Assembly: GCA_913043025.1 (NCBI GenBank)
Contig: CAJWLM010000005.1
Location: 62,001 to 126,000, forward strand
Reading direction: 5' to 3'
DNA from: an uncultured Rhodospirillaceae bacterium
GTDB lineage: Bacteria; Pseudomonadota; Alphaproteobacteria; UBA8366
Length of the DNA: 64,000 nucleotides
A model generated the notes under the pieces. That model made no database searches. It was not told where the DNA came from and saw only the letters and a program-made list of their open reading frames with translations. Below are positions 1-8,891 of this stretch, one piece after another (within the stretch, counting starts at the first letter, position 1; each line of letters starts with the position of its first letter). The position numbers were made by a program, and so were the translations under genes.

Positions 1-1
1 A

Positions 2-1435
2 CAAGACACGACTGGACCAATGACGGTTCAAGAACTCGAAGCAATGGCGGCTACTGTCATATCACCGATCCTTGACGGCGCATATCAATCTGGATGCCAC
101 ACAGCATCAGTATGGGATGACAAGGCCAAAGCAAATACCCCGAAGCTGATGAAATTTATGAATGATTTTGGCCTTATTACAGGACGAGACCCAAAAGGAA
201 AATATCCACCATTCACAGATGTCATTCATAAGGTATTGAATGACATAACAGTAGATGATTGGTCGATCATTATAGGTGGGGATTCTCATACCAGGATGTC
301 AAAAGGGGTCGCATTCGGCGCAGACTCAGGAACAGTTGCCCTTGCATTAGCGACAGGTGAAACCACCATGCCAATTCCTGAGTCCGTTAAGGTCACTTTT
401 AAAGGTCGGATGAGTGATCACATGGACTTTCGTGATGTGGTGCATTCAACGCAAGCACAGATGCTTGAGCAATTTGGCGAAAATGTATTCCAGGGCAGAA
501 TCATTGAAGTCCATATAGGGACGCTGCTTGCAGACCAAGCCTTTACCTTCACTGACTGGACTGCCGAAATGAAGGCAAAAGCGTCTATCTGTATTTCAGA
601 TGACAAGACTCTCATTCAATCACTTGAAATTGCAAAGGACCGCATCCAAGGAATGATCAATAATGGCATGGATAACGATGTCCATATGCTCCAGTCTTTA
701 ATCACAAAGGCAGAAAACCGCATAGCCGATATAAAATCCGGTGAAAGACCAGCCCTAGCTCCTGACAAAAATGCCAAGTATTTTGCAGAAGTCGTGGTTG
801 ATCTGAGTTCAATCGATGAGCCAATGATTGCTGATCCTGATGTTGAAAACATAGATGTTTCAAAACGTTACACTCATGACACGATCCGTCCAATCTCCTA
901 TTATAATGCTGAAAAGAAGGTTGACCTTGGTTTCGTTGGTTCCTGCATGATTCACAAAGGCGATCTTAACATTGTAGCTCAGATGTTCAGGAATTTAGAG
1001 AAAACGCACGGCAAGGTAGAATTTAACGCCCCACTCGTTGTTGCGCCTCCTACCTACAACATCGTTGATGAGTTGAAGGAAGAGGGGGATTGGAGCATCC
1101 TGCAAAAATACGCAGGCTTTATATTTGACGACGATGCGCCGAAAGAGGCCAATCGTGTAAAGTATGATAACATAATGTATTTGGAACGACCCGGCTGCAA
1201 CCTGTGTATGGGTAATCAAGAAAAAGCGGAGAAGGGTGACACTGTTATGGCAACATCGACGCGCCTATTTGAAGGCAGGGTAGTCGAAGATGCAGATGAC
1301 AAAAAAGGTGAGTCTCTGCTGGCCTCAACACCTGTGGTCGTGCTTTCTACGATTCTGGGGCGCACACCGAGTATCGAGGAATATAAGTCGGCTGTGGACG
1401 GGATTGATTTGACTAATTTTGCGCCGCCAACGTAA
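2..1435 (+). CDS. acnB: Aconitate hydratase B (C-terminal part, 5' truncated by window edge)
   Basis: This is the C-terminal half of a bifunctional aconitase B / 2-methylisocitrate dehydratase, a [4Fe-4S] enzyme of the TCA cycle. The reading frame is already open at base 2 and reads QDTTGPMT across the first ATG at 20, which matches the interior of AcnB, so that ATG is not the start. Counting from it, the GGDSHTR substrate motif is at residues 86-92. The cluster cysteines are C309 (GSCM) and C393/C396 (GCNLCMGNQ). The sequence is clearly divergent from the E. coli AcnB type, with a longer segment before the last two cysteines. Function is confident; the N-terminal domains lie outside the window. 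Confidence 0.95.
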   Translation, partial: QDTTGPMTVQELEAMAATVISPILDGAYQSGCHTASVWDDKAKANTPKLMKFMNDFGLITGRDPKGKYPPFTDVIHKVLNDITVDDWSIIIGGDSHTRMSKGVAFGADSGTVALALATGETTMPIPESVKVTFKGRMSDHMDFRDVVHSTQAQMLEQFGENVFQGRIIEVHIGTLLADQAFTFTDWTAEMKAKASICISDDKTLIQSLEIAKDRIQGMINNGMDNDVHMLQSLITKAENRIADIKSGERPALAPDKNAKYFAEVVVDLSSIDEPMIADPDVENIDVSKRYTHDTIRPISYYNAEKKVDLGFVGSCMIHKGDLNIVAQMFRNLEKTHGKVEFNAPLVVAPPTYNIVDELKEEGDWSILQKYAGFIFDDDAPKEANRVKYDNIMYLERPGCNLCMGNQEKAEKGDTVMATSTRLFEGRVVEDADDKKGESLLASTPVVVLSTILGRTPSIEEYKSAVDGIDLTNFAPPT

Positions 1436-1520
1436 ATCGAGAAATTAAATACCAACGGTTTAAAACCGATCTATGAAACCCAGGCGCATCTGAAGTATGG
1501 ATCCTGTCCTTCCACAATCC

Positions 1521-1718
1521 TCAAAGGCGTGACCGTAGCCAGGAATAAATAAAAAACAAGGCGGAAGTTACCATTATTGCAAGTCCTAAAAGAGTTGGAC
1601 GATAGGGTTCCCCGCGAAATGTGCTGAGTGCAAGATCAATGAAGAATGCTCCGCAAAAAAAAACAATGTAAATCCTGCGTTTCTCACTGTCAGTTGGTCG
1701 ATCGTCACCTTGTTGCAT
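1521..1718 (-). CDS. Small hypothetical membrane protein
   Basis: A 65-residue protein with two predicted membrane segments, about residues 14-31 and 40-60, and a charged N-terminus (DDRPTDSEKRR). I do not recognise the family. The start is supported by a GAGGA ribosome-binding site seven bases before the ATG on the minus strand. It sits alone between convergent acnB and the divergent TauD-like gene, so context says little. Being short, it could be spurious, but the Shine-Dalgarno sequence and the clean two-helix pattern favour a real gene. Confidence 0.5.
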   Translation of the reverse strand: MQQGDDRPTDSEKRRIYIVFFCGAFFIDLALSTFRGEPYRPTLLGLAIMVTSALFFIYSWLRSRL

Positions 1719-1800
1719 TCATAATCCTCAAAACTATGCTAGTTGTGATATCAAGTGTAACCTATCCTCACCCTGAAAATTAAAATAGTATTTACGCAAT

Positions 1801-2817
1801 ATGTCCAAACTCTCAACTTCTAAACTCGAAAATGATCCCGCTGCTTGGCGGGGACACGATATGATGGCGCGCGATGATTGGCACGTGCCAATCAATACTA
1901 CGCAGCGTAAGGAATTAGATTCTGCTATCGAACATGCAAAGGGGCTTGATAAAAATGTTTTAGCTCTGACAAAAAATGATTTCCCGTTACCTACCCTCGG
2001 TCCCTTTCTTTCGGCACTCAACAATGAGCTTGAGGGCGGCCGCGGTTTTGTAGTTATAGAGGGTTTGCCAGCGCTGGAACTAGACGAAGAAACTGGGAAA
2101 ATTGCACTCTGGGGCATAGGGCAATATTTAGGGTTACCCGCCAAACAAGATGGTGTGGGTAGTTTGATACATTCAGTTCGGGATATTGGGGCTTCAGTTG
2201 AAAGTACTCATAATATTCGTTCGTACCAAACTGCTGATCCTATTTCATGGCACAACGATGGAGCAGACATATTTATGCTTTATTGCTTGCGTGCTGGAAA
2301 ATCAGGAGGCGAAAGTAAGCTTGTGAGTGCTGTTGAAATCTTTAACGAACTAGTTCGTCGGCGCCCCGATCTTGCCGAAACACTCGAGAGAGATTTCTGG
2401 TTTGACACACGAGGGCAACGTCAAGACGGTGCGCGTGTCGAAGTCATGCCTGTGTATAACCGCCATGACGGTTTGCTTACTGCAAATATGAAATACCGTT
2501 ATATCCACACTGCCCAGCGATTTGCGGATGTGCCGAGACTTACCAAACGCCAGCGTCAATCTCTCCAATGGGCACAAGATATTGCAAACGAGCCAGGCAT
2601 GGCGATGGAATTCCCACTAGCACCCGGAGATATTTTGGTTGCCAACAACTATGTCACTTTCCATGGCCGCAAGGCTTTTGAAGACTGGGAGAAACTGGAA
2701 GAGAAACGTCATATGCTTCGACTTTGGCTTACCATTCCGAATGGACGGCCATTGCCCAGTTGTTTTAAGGACTCCAGGATTTATGGCGAAGCCTATGAGC
2801 GACGCTTGGGGGTTTGA
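1801..2817 (+). CDS. TauD/TfdA-family Fe(II)/2-oxoglutarate-dependent dioxygenase
   Basis: A 338-residue non-heme iron oxygenase of the TauD / clavaminate-synthase-like fold. The 2-His-1-carboxylate iron site is visible as H151-N-D153 (WHNDGAD) and distal H288 (TFHGR). R307 (RHMLRLWL) is the likely 2-oxoglutarate carboxylate ligand. Such enzymes hydroxylate small molecules with loss of succinate and CO2; the substrate here is unknown. The N-terminus matches the longer TauD-like proteins rather than true taurine dioxygenase. No good ribosome-binding site precedes the ATG, so the start is approximate. It is monocistronic, with the probable sRNA following. Confidence 0.85.
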   Translation: MSKLSTSKLENDPAAWRGHDMMARDDWHVPINTTQRKELDSAIEHAKGLDKNVLALTKNDFPLPTLGPFLSALNNELEGGRGFVVIEGLPALELDEETGKIALWGIGQYLGLPAKQDGVGSLIHSVRDIGASVESTHNIRSYQTADPISWHNDGADIFMLYCLRAGKSGGESKLVSAVEIFNELVRRRPDLAETLERDFWFDTRGQRQDGARVEVMPVYNRHDGLLTANMKYRYIHTAQRFADVPRLTKRQRQSLQWAQDIANEPGMAMEFPLAPGDILVANNYVTFHGRKAFEDWEKLEEKRHMLRLWLTIPNGRPLPSCFKDSRIYGEAYERRLGV

Positions 2818-2910
2818 TATACAAAGGGGCGGGGTACCAAGTCCACACGCGCTGCCGTAATATTGCCTCAATTCAAGCAAATCATTGCCATAGTTAAGTA
2901 ATAACTTGGG

Positions 2911-3022
2911 TATACTGAGATATCCCCTCTCAGTCGGGGCTATGTACGTTTAGCCTCAACGAACGACATGGGTCGTTCCAAAAACTAGGCGGCTGCCGGC
3001 CACCCTCGGCAGTCGTCTTTTT
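2911..3022 (+). ncRNA. Putative small RNA made of serial hairpins
   Basis: The 287-base gap before ccmA holds four consecutive inverted repeats: 2915-2920/2928-2933 (CTGAGA/TCTCAG), 2936-2942/2951-2957 (GGGGCTA/TAGCCTC, one G-U pair), 2961-2967/2972-2978 (GAACGAC/GTCGTTC, perfect with loop ATGG) and an 11-bp stem at 2988-2998/3007-3017 followed by T5. A TATACT box at 2911-2916 could be a -10 element, with a poorly spaced TTGCCA at 2885-2890. In that case transcription would start near 2923 and the first repeat would be replaced by CCCC/GGGG pairing (2924-2927/2936-2939). There is no open frame. I do not recognise an Rfam family. It could instead be the 3' end of a longer leader. Confidence 0.45.
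2988..3022 (+). terminator. Rho-independent terminator
   Basis: An 11-bp GC-rich stem (GGCGGCTGCCG at 2988-2998 with CGGCAGTCGTC at 3007-3017, two G-U pairs when transcribed), an 8-base loop and five T at 3018-3022. It would separate the TauD-like gene and the putative small RNA from the ccm operon, which begins 82 bases later. Confidence 0.8.
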
Positions 3023-3104
3023 GCGCAAGTAATCATACAAATAAACAAAATGAATTACGTCTATGCTATACAATTAAAATTGTGTTAACTCCGAAATTTT
3101 TTTT

Positions 3105-3755
3105 ATGACTGACTATTTTCAAGCAAAAAATATTTCCTGTAACCGAGGAGGAAGGTGTGTTTTTAAGGGGCTTTCATTCTCACTTCAAAACGGGGATGCA
3201 TTAATACTGCGCGGCCCAAATGGAAGCGGCAAGTCGAGTTTATTACGAATGATGGCTGGCCTGAGTACTCCAGTGAAGGGAGAATTAGTTTGGAATAAAA
3301 AAAATATCTCACAAGACCCTTGTCTTCATCGAGATCGCATTCATTACCTCGGGCATTTTGACGCGGTGAAACCTGCGCTTACCGTGAGAGAAAATCTTGC
3401 GATTTGGCAAAAGTTAAGAGGTGATGGCTTATCAGTCCGACAAGAAGAAAAAAAAGCCGTTGAGCGTGCCTTGATAGCATTTGACATGCTTCACTTGGAG
3501 GACCTGCCAGCCCGGCTTTTATCTTCCGGCGAGTCTCGAAGATTAGCCCTAGCACGTCTGTTGGCAAACAATGCATTTTTGTGGCTATTGGATGAACCGG
3601 CAAATGGACTTGATGACAGCTCTCGGTGTGCTCTAGAGGAAATCATTTCGGAACATCAAATGGCTGGTGGCATGGTAGTAATATCGATACATGGGCCATC
3701 GAATCTGGCAAATACTCGCACCTTAAACCTCACTTCAAATGCTAATCTCAAATGA
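3105..3755 (+). CDS. ccmA: Heme exporter ATP-binding protein CcmA
   Basis: The ATPase of the CcmABCD complex, which releases holo-CcmE from CcmC during System I cytochrome c maturation. The 216 residues carry a Walker A motif GPNGSGKS (37-44), a signature LSSGE (139-143) and a Walker B ending FLWLLDEP (158-165). Length is normal for the family. It is the first gene of the ccm operon and its stop overlaps the ccmB start by four bases. No conventional Shine-Dalgarno sequence is obvious in the AT-rich stretch before the ATG. Confidence 0.95.
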   Translation: MTDYFQAKNISCNRGGRCVFKGLSFSLQNGDALILRGPNGSGKSSLLRMMAGLSTPVKGELVWNKKNISQDPCLHRDRIHYLGHFDAVKPALTVRENLAIWQKLRGDGLSVRQEEKKAVERALIAFDMLHLEDLPARLLSSGESRRLALARLLANNAFLWLLDEPANGLDDSSRCALEEIISEHQMAGGMVVISIHGPSNLANTRTLNLTSNANLK

Positions 3756-4417
3756 GGGTGTTCATGGCGTTATTGGTCCGAGACCTTCGTTTAGCAGTGC
3801 GACAAAGCAGCGATGGAGTTATGGTGTTATCTTTTTATGTTATCGCAATAGTCCTTTTCCCGTTAGGCCTTGGTCCAGACCCCCAAACACTTGCGTCACT
3901 TGCGCCGGGACTATTGTGTGTCGCTGCATTACTAGCTGCAATATTGTCTCTTGAAGGGCTTTTTCGCTCAGATTATGAGGATGGTTCGCTAGAGCTTATG
4001 GCCGTCAGTCCAAACGACCTAGCCGTTCAAGTGCTCGCAAAAATCACGGCACATTGGATAACCACGGGACTCCCTTTAATTTTAGCAACTCCGTTTTTAG
4101 CATTTCTGCTTAATTTACCAGTACAAGCTTTATTCACCCTGATGCTTGCTATGGTGTTAGCCACACCAAGCCTCAGTCTAATCGGTGCAGTGGGGGCAAG
4201 TCTCACTGTCGGCGCCCGGCGAAGTGGCGTTTTAATATCGGTTCTTGTTCTTCCGCTTTATATTCCCGTACTAATATTCGCCGTCTCAGCTATCGATGCA
4301 GTACTATTAACGTACTCTCCAAAACCCCACCTTATGCTGTTGGGGGCTATTTTTGTAGCAGCTCTGCCGTTATGTACAATAACTTCCACGATAGCGTTGC
4401 GGCAGGCACTTGAATGA
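3752..4417 (+). CDS. ccmB: Heme exporter membrane protein CcmB
   Basis: Integral inner-membrane permease of the CcmABCD complex, 221 residues with six hydrophobic segments. The N-terminal LLVRDLRLA and the later SLEGLFRSDYEDGSLELM are typical CcmB sequence. ATGA overlap with ccmA indicates translational coupling. The 80 bases between it and ccmC hold no convincing gene, only a 10-residue open frame. Confidence 0.94.
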   Translation: MRVFMALLVRDLRLAVRQSSDGVMVLSFYVIAIVLFPLGLGPDPQTLASLAPGLLCVAALLAAILSLEGLFRSDYEDGSLELMAVSPNDLAVQVLAKITAHWITTGLPLILATPFLAFLLNLPVQALFTLMLAMVLATPSLSLIGAVGASLTVGARRSGVLISVLVLPLYIPVLIFAVSAIDAVLLTYSPKPHLMLLGAIFVAALPLCTITSTIALRQALE

Positions 4418-4497
4418 ATGGGACTAAGAGTCACAGTTTTTTTGATTGGGTAAGCTAGAACACGCCCTATATATTTAGATGTAAGGATATTATTCTA

Positions 4498-5235
4498 ATG
4501 CACCGTTATGCAAACCCTAGTCGATTTATTAGGATTGCCGACACCATATTTCCGTGGGCGGGCGGAATAATGATTACGGCGTTTGCAATTGGACTATACC
4601 TGGCTCTCCTCAAATCTCCCGCAGATTACCAGCAGAGCGAAATGGTGCGGATAATGTACATACATGTACCAGCCGCGTGGATGGCACTTTTCACATACGC
4701 ATTCATGGCGCTTTCGTCGGCCGCTGTATTGATATGGAAGCATCCGATAGCGCTTTTGAGTGCAAAGGCTGCAGCGCCTATAGGAGCCTCTTTCACGGTG
4801 ATATGCTTAGCGACTGGTTCATTGTGGGGAAAACCTATGTGGGGAACATGGTGGGTATGGGATGCACGGTTGACTTCGGTCCTTATATTGCTCTTTTTGT
4901 ATCTAGGTTATATTGCACTTATAAATGCTTTCGACGAAACAGAGAGGGGAGGCAAAGCGGCATCGTTGCTTGCGTTAGTCGGCGCAGTCAACCTACCCAT
5001 TATCAAGTATTCGGTTGATTGGTGGAACACACTTCACCAACCTGCCAGTGTATTTCGTTTAGACGGTCCTGCCATACATCCCGACATGCTTTGGCCACTC
5101 ATCATTATGGCCATAGCTTTTAAAATGTTTCTCCTCACCACCCTTGTCACTAGAATAAAAAGCGAGTTAATTGCTGCGCGAGTGCAAAATGTTCAACGCA
5201 GCCTGCATGGAAATTTAGCTGATGGCAGAGGTTGA
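4498..5235 (+). CDS. ccmC: Heme-handling protein CcmC
   Basis: Membrane protein that loads heme onto CcmE. The 245 residues have six membrane spans, the tryptophan-rich WWD domain at 115-127 (WGTWWVWDARLTS) and the two heme-ligand histidines H56 (YIHVPAAW) and H180 (WNTLHQPAS). AAGGA lies about 12 bases before the ATG. The 3' end overlaps ccmD by 14 bases. Confidence 0.96.
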   Translation: MHRYANPSRFIRIADTIFPWAGGIMITAFAIGLYLALLKSPADYQQSEMVRIMYIHVPAAWMALFTYAFMALSSAAVLIWKHPIALLSAKAAAPIGASFTVICLATGSLWGKPMWGTWWVWDARLTSVLILLFLYLGYIALINAFDETERGGKAASLLALVGAVNLPIIKYSVDWWNTLHQPASVFRLDGPAIHPDMLWPLIIMAIAFKMFLLTTLVTRIKSELIAARVQNVQRSLHGNLADGRG

Positions 5236-5401
5236 AGCCTATTTGGGAATGGGGGGGTATGGCGCTTTCATTTGGGCTGCATATTTGCTAGCCACATTGA
5301 TTTTGGCAGGGTTATTAGCACAATCACGCCGTGCGCTAAAAAAACAAGAGGCCTTGCTTCTTCGTCTTAAGTCAATCCGACGAGGCGACAGTGATGACTG
5401 A
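5222..5401 (+). CDS. ccmD: Heme exporter subunit CcmD
   Basis: A 59-residue single-span protein. The N-terminus (MAEVEAYLGMGGYGAFIWAA) contains the usual CcmD pattern before a membrane helix at about 15-36, followed by a basic tail (SRRALKKQEALLLRLK). CcmD links CcmC and CcmE in the heme-loading complex. It overlaps ccmC by 14 bases and ccmE by 8, exactly where ccmD sits in complete ccm operons. Confidence 0.92.
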   Translation: MAEVEAYLGMGGYGAFIWAAYLLATLILAGLLAQSRRALKKQEALLLRLKSIRRGDSDD

Positions 5402-5894
5402 TTCGCTTGGTCTCAAACGCACTCGCCGACAAAAGAGCCAGCGAGTTTACACACTGCTTTTTGGTCTCACGATGCTTGGGCTAGCCACTGCTCTTGTGTT
5501 GAACGCACTCGAAGATAGCATCGTTTTTTTTTACAGCCCGAGCGACTTGAGGGAGCGGAGTATTTCTCCAGAACAGCGTATCCGGGTAGGCGGGCTCGTT
5601 GAATTGGGTAGCTGGAAGAAAGCTAAGAGCCAAACAGTTCATGAATTTACTGTTACTGATGGGAAAAATAAAATTACAGCTACATTTAATGGAATTCTTC
5701 CAGATCTTTTTCGTGAGGGGCAAGGGGTAATAGCTGAGGGCCGGCTAAAAAATAATAGGTTATTCATAGCTGAAGAAGTGTTAGCCAAACACGATGAAAA
5801 TTATATGCCTCGTGAGGTCGCTGACGCTCTAAAAAAATCAGGCCACTGGAATAAAGGGAGTGGATCAAGAAGGAGCTCAGGGGAGCCTAAATGA
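5394..5894 (+). CDS. ccmE: Cytochrome c-type biogenesis heme chaperone CcmE
   Basis: Periplasmic heme chaperone anchored by an N-terminal helix (about residues 18-40) with an OB-fold domain. The heme-binding motif is H133-DEN-Y137 (AKHDENYMP), where histidine forms the covalent heme bond. I chose the ATG at 5394, which overlaps the ccmD stop as ATGACTGA; a GTG at 5391 is an alternative one codon upstream. Length is 166 residues, normal for CcmE. ATGA overlap with ccmF. Confidence 0.95.
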   Translation: MTDSLGLKRTRRQKSQRVYTLLFGLTMLGLATALVLNALEDSIVFFYSPSDLRERSISPEQRIRVGGLVELGSWKKAKSQTVHEFTVTDGKNKITATFNGILPDLFREGQGVIAEGRLKNNRLFIAEEVLAKHDENYMPREVADALKKSGHWNKGSGSRRSSGEPK

Positions 5895-7870
5895 CCGTAG
5901 AATTAGGACATTTCACGCTGATTCTGGCGTTTGTTTTTTCAATAACACAGGCTGCTTTCGGCTTCGCGGGTGCGGCAGCCCAACGGGTTGATTGGATTAA
6001 CGCCGCTAAAATTGCGGCACTAGTGCAATTTTTATTTACTACCTTAGCTTTTGCGGCATTAACCTACGCATACGTGACCAGTGATTTCTCAGTTCGAAAT
6101 GTCTTCGAAAATTCACACACATTAAAACCGTTGATCTACAAAATTTCCGGGGTATGGGGTAATCACGAGGGGTCTATGCTACTCTGGGTTCTGGTTCTAG
6201 CACTTTTTGGCGCTGCAGTTGCTAGCTTTGGCGGTAAACTGCCTTCGACCTTGCGTGCCCGAGTTCTTGGCGTCCAAGCACTTATTGGCATCGCATTTCT
6301 TGCCTTTATTTTAGTAACCTCAAATCCTTTTGAGCGTATAGTTCCTGCACCACTAGATGGGCAGGGCCTCAACCCACTTCTTCAAGACCCTGGCCTTGCA
6401 CTACATCCACCCATCTTGTACGTGGGCTATGTAGGATTTTCAGTTGCGTTCTCTTTCGCTATTGCAGCTCTGATTGAGGGAAATATAGATACATCCTGGG
6501 CACGGTGGGTGCGTCCTTGGACACTTTTAGCCTGGTCATTTCTCACCGGCGGCATTGCACTTGGAAGTTGGTGGGCTTATTACGAACTTGGGTGGGGGGG
6601 GTGGTGGTACTGGGACCCAGTAGAGAATGCTTCCTTAATGCCTTGGCTCGTCGGCACTGCGCTTTTGCACAGCTCAATTGTGGTAGAGAAACGTAACAGC
6701 CTCAAAAGCTGGACAATTTTGTTATCAATACTGACCTTTGCCCTAAGCTTGATAGGTACCTTCCTGGTACGCTCCGGTGTTCTGACGTCTGTCCACACTT
6801 TTGCTACAGACCCTGATCGTGGAGTATTTATTCTCGGTATTTTGTGCCTCGCGATTGGTGGTGGTCTTACTCTCTACGCTTGGAGGGCTCCGCACATCAA
6901 AGGTGGTAGATTATTTCAACCGATTAGTCGCGAAGGAGGGGTGTTGCTAAACAATTTGCTGCTTACGACAGCAGCTGCAACAGTATTTCTAGGCACGATT
7001 TATCCACTTGTGCTTGAGGTCTTTAATGGCTCAAAAATCTCTGTTGGCCCTCCATATTTTAATGCGACATTTGTGCCGCTCATGACACCACTAATAGCTG
7101 CGCTAGCAGTAGGGCCTTTACTTGGATGGAAAAGAGGAGACATTGCCGGAGCGTTGTCCCGGTTAAAAGCTACGGCTGCAACAGCCATAACCGTATTTAT
7201 TTTTGTGGCATGGACAGCAGGACAAAACAGTGTTTGGGCAGCATTCGGAATATTTCTAGGGGTTTGGCTTGCTGGCGGCGTGATTACAGAATTAGCCAAA
7301 AAAATCGGTTTGGGCCAAAGGTCACCCATGGAAAGTTGGCGGCGCTTATTAAAAATTTCGCGAAGTTCGTGGGGCATGTCTCTGGCGCATTTCGGCCTCG
7401 CGGTATTTATAATAGGCGCGACTGGTTTATCCTTTTGGAAAGAAGAGAAAATCGTTTTAATGCAGCCAGCTGAAACAGCCGAAATAGGAGATTACAGGGT
7501 CACATTTAATGGAGTGCGAGATCAAAACGGGCCTAATTATATCGCACGACAAGCCGTTTTTACCGTGGAGCATGAAGATAAAGAAAAGTTCAACATGACA
7601 GCAGAAAAACGCCGTTATCCCGTTTCCCAACAAGAAACAACCGAGGCCGGAATAAAAAATGGCTGGCTTGAAGATTTGTATATCGTGATCGGCACTAATG
7701 ATAAAAAAAACGGCCAAACGGTGCGCATTTACCTCATGCCTTTAGTGGGTTGGATCTGGATGGGTGTCCTTATAATGGTATTTGGAGGACTCTTTTCACT
7801 AACAGATCGGCGCTTTCGGATTGGAGTCCCAGAACGTGAAGAGATTGCTGGGCCAGCTCCAGCAGAGTAG
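5891..7870 (+). CDS. ccmF: Cytochrome c heme lyase subunit CcmF
   Basis: Large polytopic membrane protein, 659 residues, that ligates heme from CcmE to apocytochrome c together with CcmH and CcmI. The WWD motif is at 235-252 (WGGWWYWDPVENASLMPW). Conserved WGNHEGSMLLW is at 89-99, and a late periplasmic domain is followed by the final membrane helix near 630-650. Overlaps ccmE by four bases; ccmG starts eight bases after its stop. Confidence 0.97.
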   Translation: MTVELGHFTLILAFVFSITQAAFGFAGAAAQRVDWINAAKIAALVQFLFTTLAFAALTYAYVTSDFSVRNVFENSHTLKPLIYKISGVWGNHEGSMLLWVLVLALFGAAVASFGGKLPSTLRARVLGVQALIGIAFLAFILVTSNPFERIVPAPLDGQGLNPLLQDPGLALHPPILYVGYVGFSVAFSFAIAALIEGNIDTSWARWVRPWTLLAWSFLTGGIALGSWWAYYELGWGGWWYWDPVENASLMPWLVGTALLHSSIVVEKRNSLKSWTILLSILTFALSLIGTFLVRSGVLTSVHTFATDPDRGVFILGILCLAIGGGLTLYAWRAPHIKGGRLFQPISREGGVLLNNLLLTTAAATVFLGTIYPLVLEVFNGSKISVGPPYFNATFVPLMTPLIAALAVGPLLGWKRGDIAGALSRLKATAATAITVFIFVAWTAGQNSVWAAFGIFLGVWLAGGVITELAKKIGLGQRSPMESWRRLLKISRSSWGMSLAHFGLAVFIIGATGLSFWKEEKIVLMQPAETAEIGDYRVTFNGVRDQNGPNYIARQAVFTVEHEDKEKFNMTAEKRRYPVSQQETTEAGIKNGWLEDLYIVIGTNDKKNGQTVRIYLMPLVGWIWMGVLIMVFGGLFSLTDRRFRIGVPEREEIAGPAPAE

Positions 7871-7878
7871 GTATCCAT

Positions 7879-8415
7879 ATGCGCCAGTTATTATTTCTCT
7901 TGCCATTGTCCACCTTTATTTTACTCGCAGCATACTTCGGACTGGGACTTACAAAAGATCCAGGATTAATTCCGTCTGCACTAATTGGCAAGCCAGCCCC
8001 AAAGTTTGATCTGCCGTCGTTAATGCCGGGAGAAAAGGGTATCAATGAACATGATTTCAAAGGCAGGGTATCAATTATAAATGTTTTTGCGTCATGGTGC
8101 GTACCTTGCCTTGCTGAGCATCCTATTTGGATGCAAATTCATAATAACACTTCGATACCGATCTACGGGATTGCGTGGAAAGACAAACGAGAAAGTACAA
8201 TGCGTTGGTTAGAAAAACACGGAAATCCCTACGTCAGGATCGGTTACGATCCTCTGAATGTGTTTGGCATAGAATGGGGAGTTTACGGTGCACCTGAAAC
8301 CTACATAGTCGACAAGACGGGTCGGATTAGGTTCAAGCATGTTGGTCCTATTTTCCCAGGTTTATGGCAATCGCAAATCTTTCCTTTAGTAGAAAAAATA
8401 CGGGCAGAAAAATAA
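7879..8415 (+). CDS. ccmG: Thiol:disulfide interchange protein CcmG/DsbE
   Basis: Membrane-anchored periplasmic thioredoxin that keeps the apocytochrome CXXCH motif reduced. The 178 residues have an N-terminal anchor at 4-24 and an active site ASWC74-VP-C77 with a conserved acid downstream (CLAEHP). The late cis-proline region is YGAPETYIVD. The stop overlaps the ccmH start as TAATG. Confidence 0.95.
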   Translation: MRQLLFLLPLSTFILLAAYFGLGLTKDPGLIPSALIGKPAPKFDLPSLMPGEKGINEHDFKGRVSIINVFASWCVPCLAEHPIWMQIHNNTSIPIYGIAWKDKRESTMRWLEKHGNPYVRIGYDPLNVFGIEWGVYGAPETYIVDKTGRIRFKHVGPIFPGLWQSQIFPLVEKIRAEK

Positions 8416-8885
8416 TGAAACTTTTTCTGATTCCTTTGTTTTTAATGATGCTGTTTGCCACCTCTGCTGAGGCGGTTGAGCCTGATGAGTTATTAGAGGA
8501 TTCACGTCTTGAAGCCCGTGCAAGGGCCTTATCTGTAGATATTCGATGTCTTGTTTGTCAGAATCAATCAATCGATGATTCCGACTCCGACCTGGCCAAA
8601 GATCTTCGTAAGCTTGTGCGCAAAAAAGTGAAAGAGGGCGCCTCTGATGAGGATATAAGGAATTATCTTGTAACCAGGTATGGCGAATTCGTATTACTAC
8701 ACCCTCGCATTACCAGCGACACCTACATCCTTTGGTTTGGTCCCATTGTAATCTTACTAGCTGGCATCATTGGTATATTTACATTTTTCCTGCGCCATTC
8801 CAAAAACAACTCCATACAACCCTCACTAGTTCTGAGTGAAGATGAAGAGAAACGGATTTCAGAACTCATCAATAACAGGGGCTGA
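8415..8885 (+). CDS. ccmH: Cytochrome c-type biogenesis protein CcmH (CcmL)
   Basis: Thioredox-active subunit of the heme lyase, 156 residues: signal peptide (about 1-20), active-site C45-LV-C48 in the family motif (RCLVCQNQSI), a three-helix domain and a C-terminal membrane helix at about 112-133. I start it at the ATG overlapping the ccmG stop; longer frames upstream lie inside ccmG. It is the short form of CcmH, with the TPR part encoded separately as ccmI. Confidence 0.94.
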   Translation: MKLFLIPLFLMMLFATSAEAVEPDELLEDSRLEARARALSVDIRCLVCQNQSIDDSDSDLAKDLRKLVRKKVKEGASDEDIRNYLVTRYGEFVLLHPRITSDTYILWFGPIVILLAGIIGIFTFFLRHSKNNSIQPSLVLSEDEEKRISELINNRG

Positions 8886-8891
8886 TAAAAA

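Noticed and set aside
2911-3022. Reading the hairpin region as 6S RNA, SRP RNA, tmRNA or a guanidine-II (mini-ykkC) riboswitch
   Set aside because: It forms serial short stems rather than a 6S rod, lacks the SRP GGAAGG loop and the tmRNA tag frame, and only one loop contains ACG, without the paired ACGR loops of guanidine-II.
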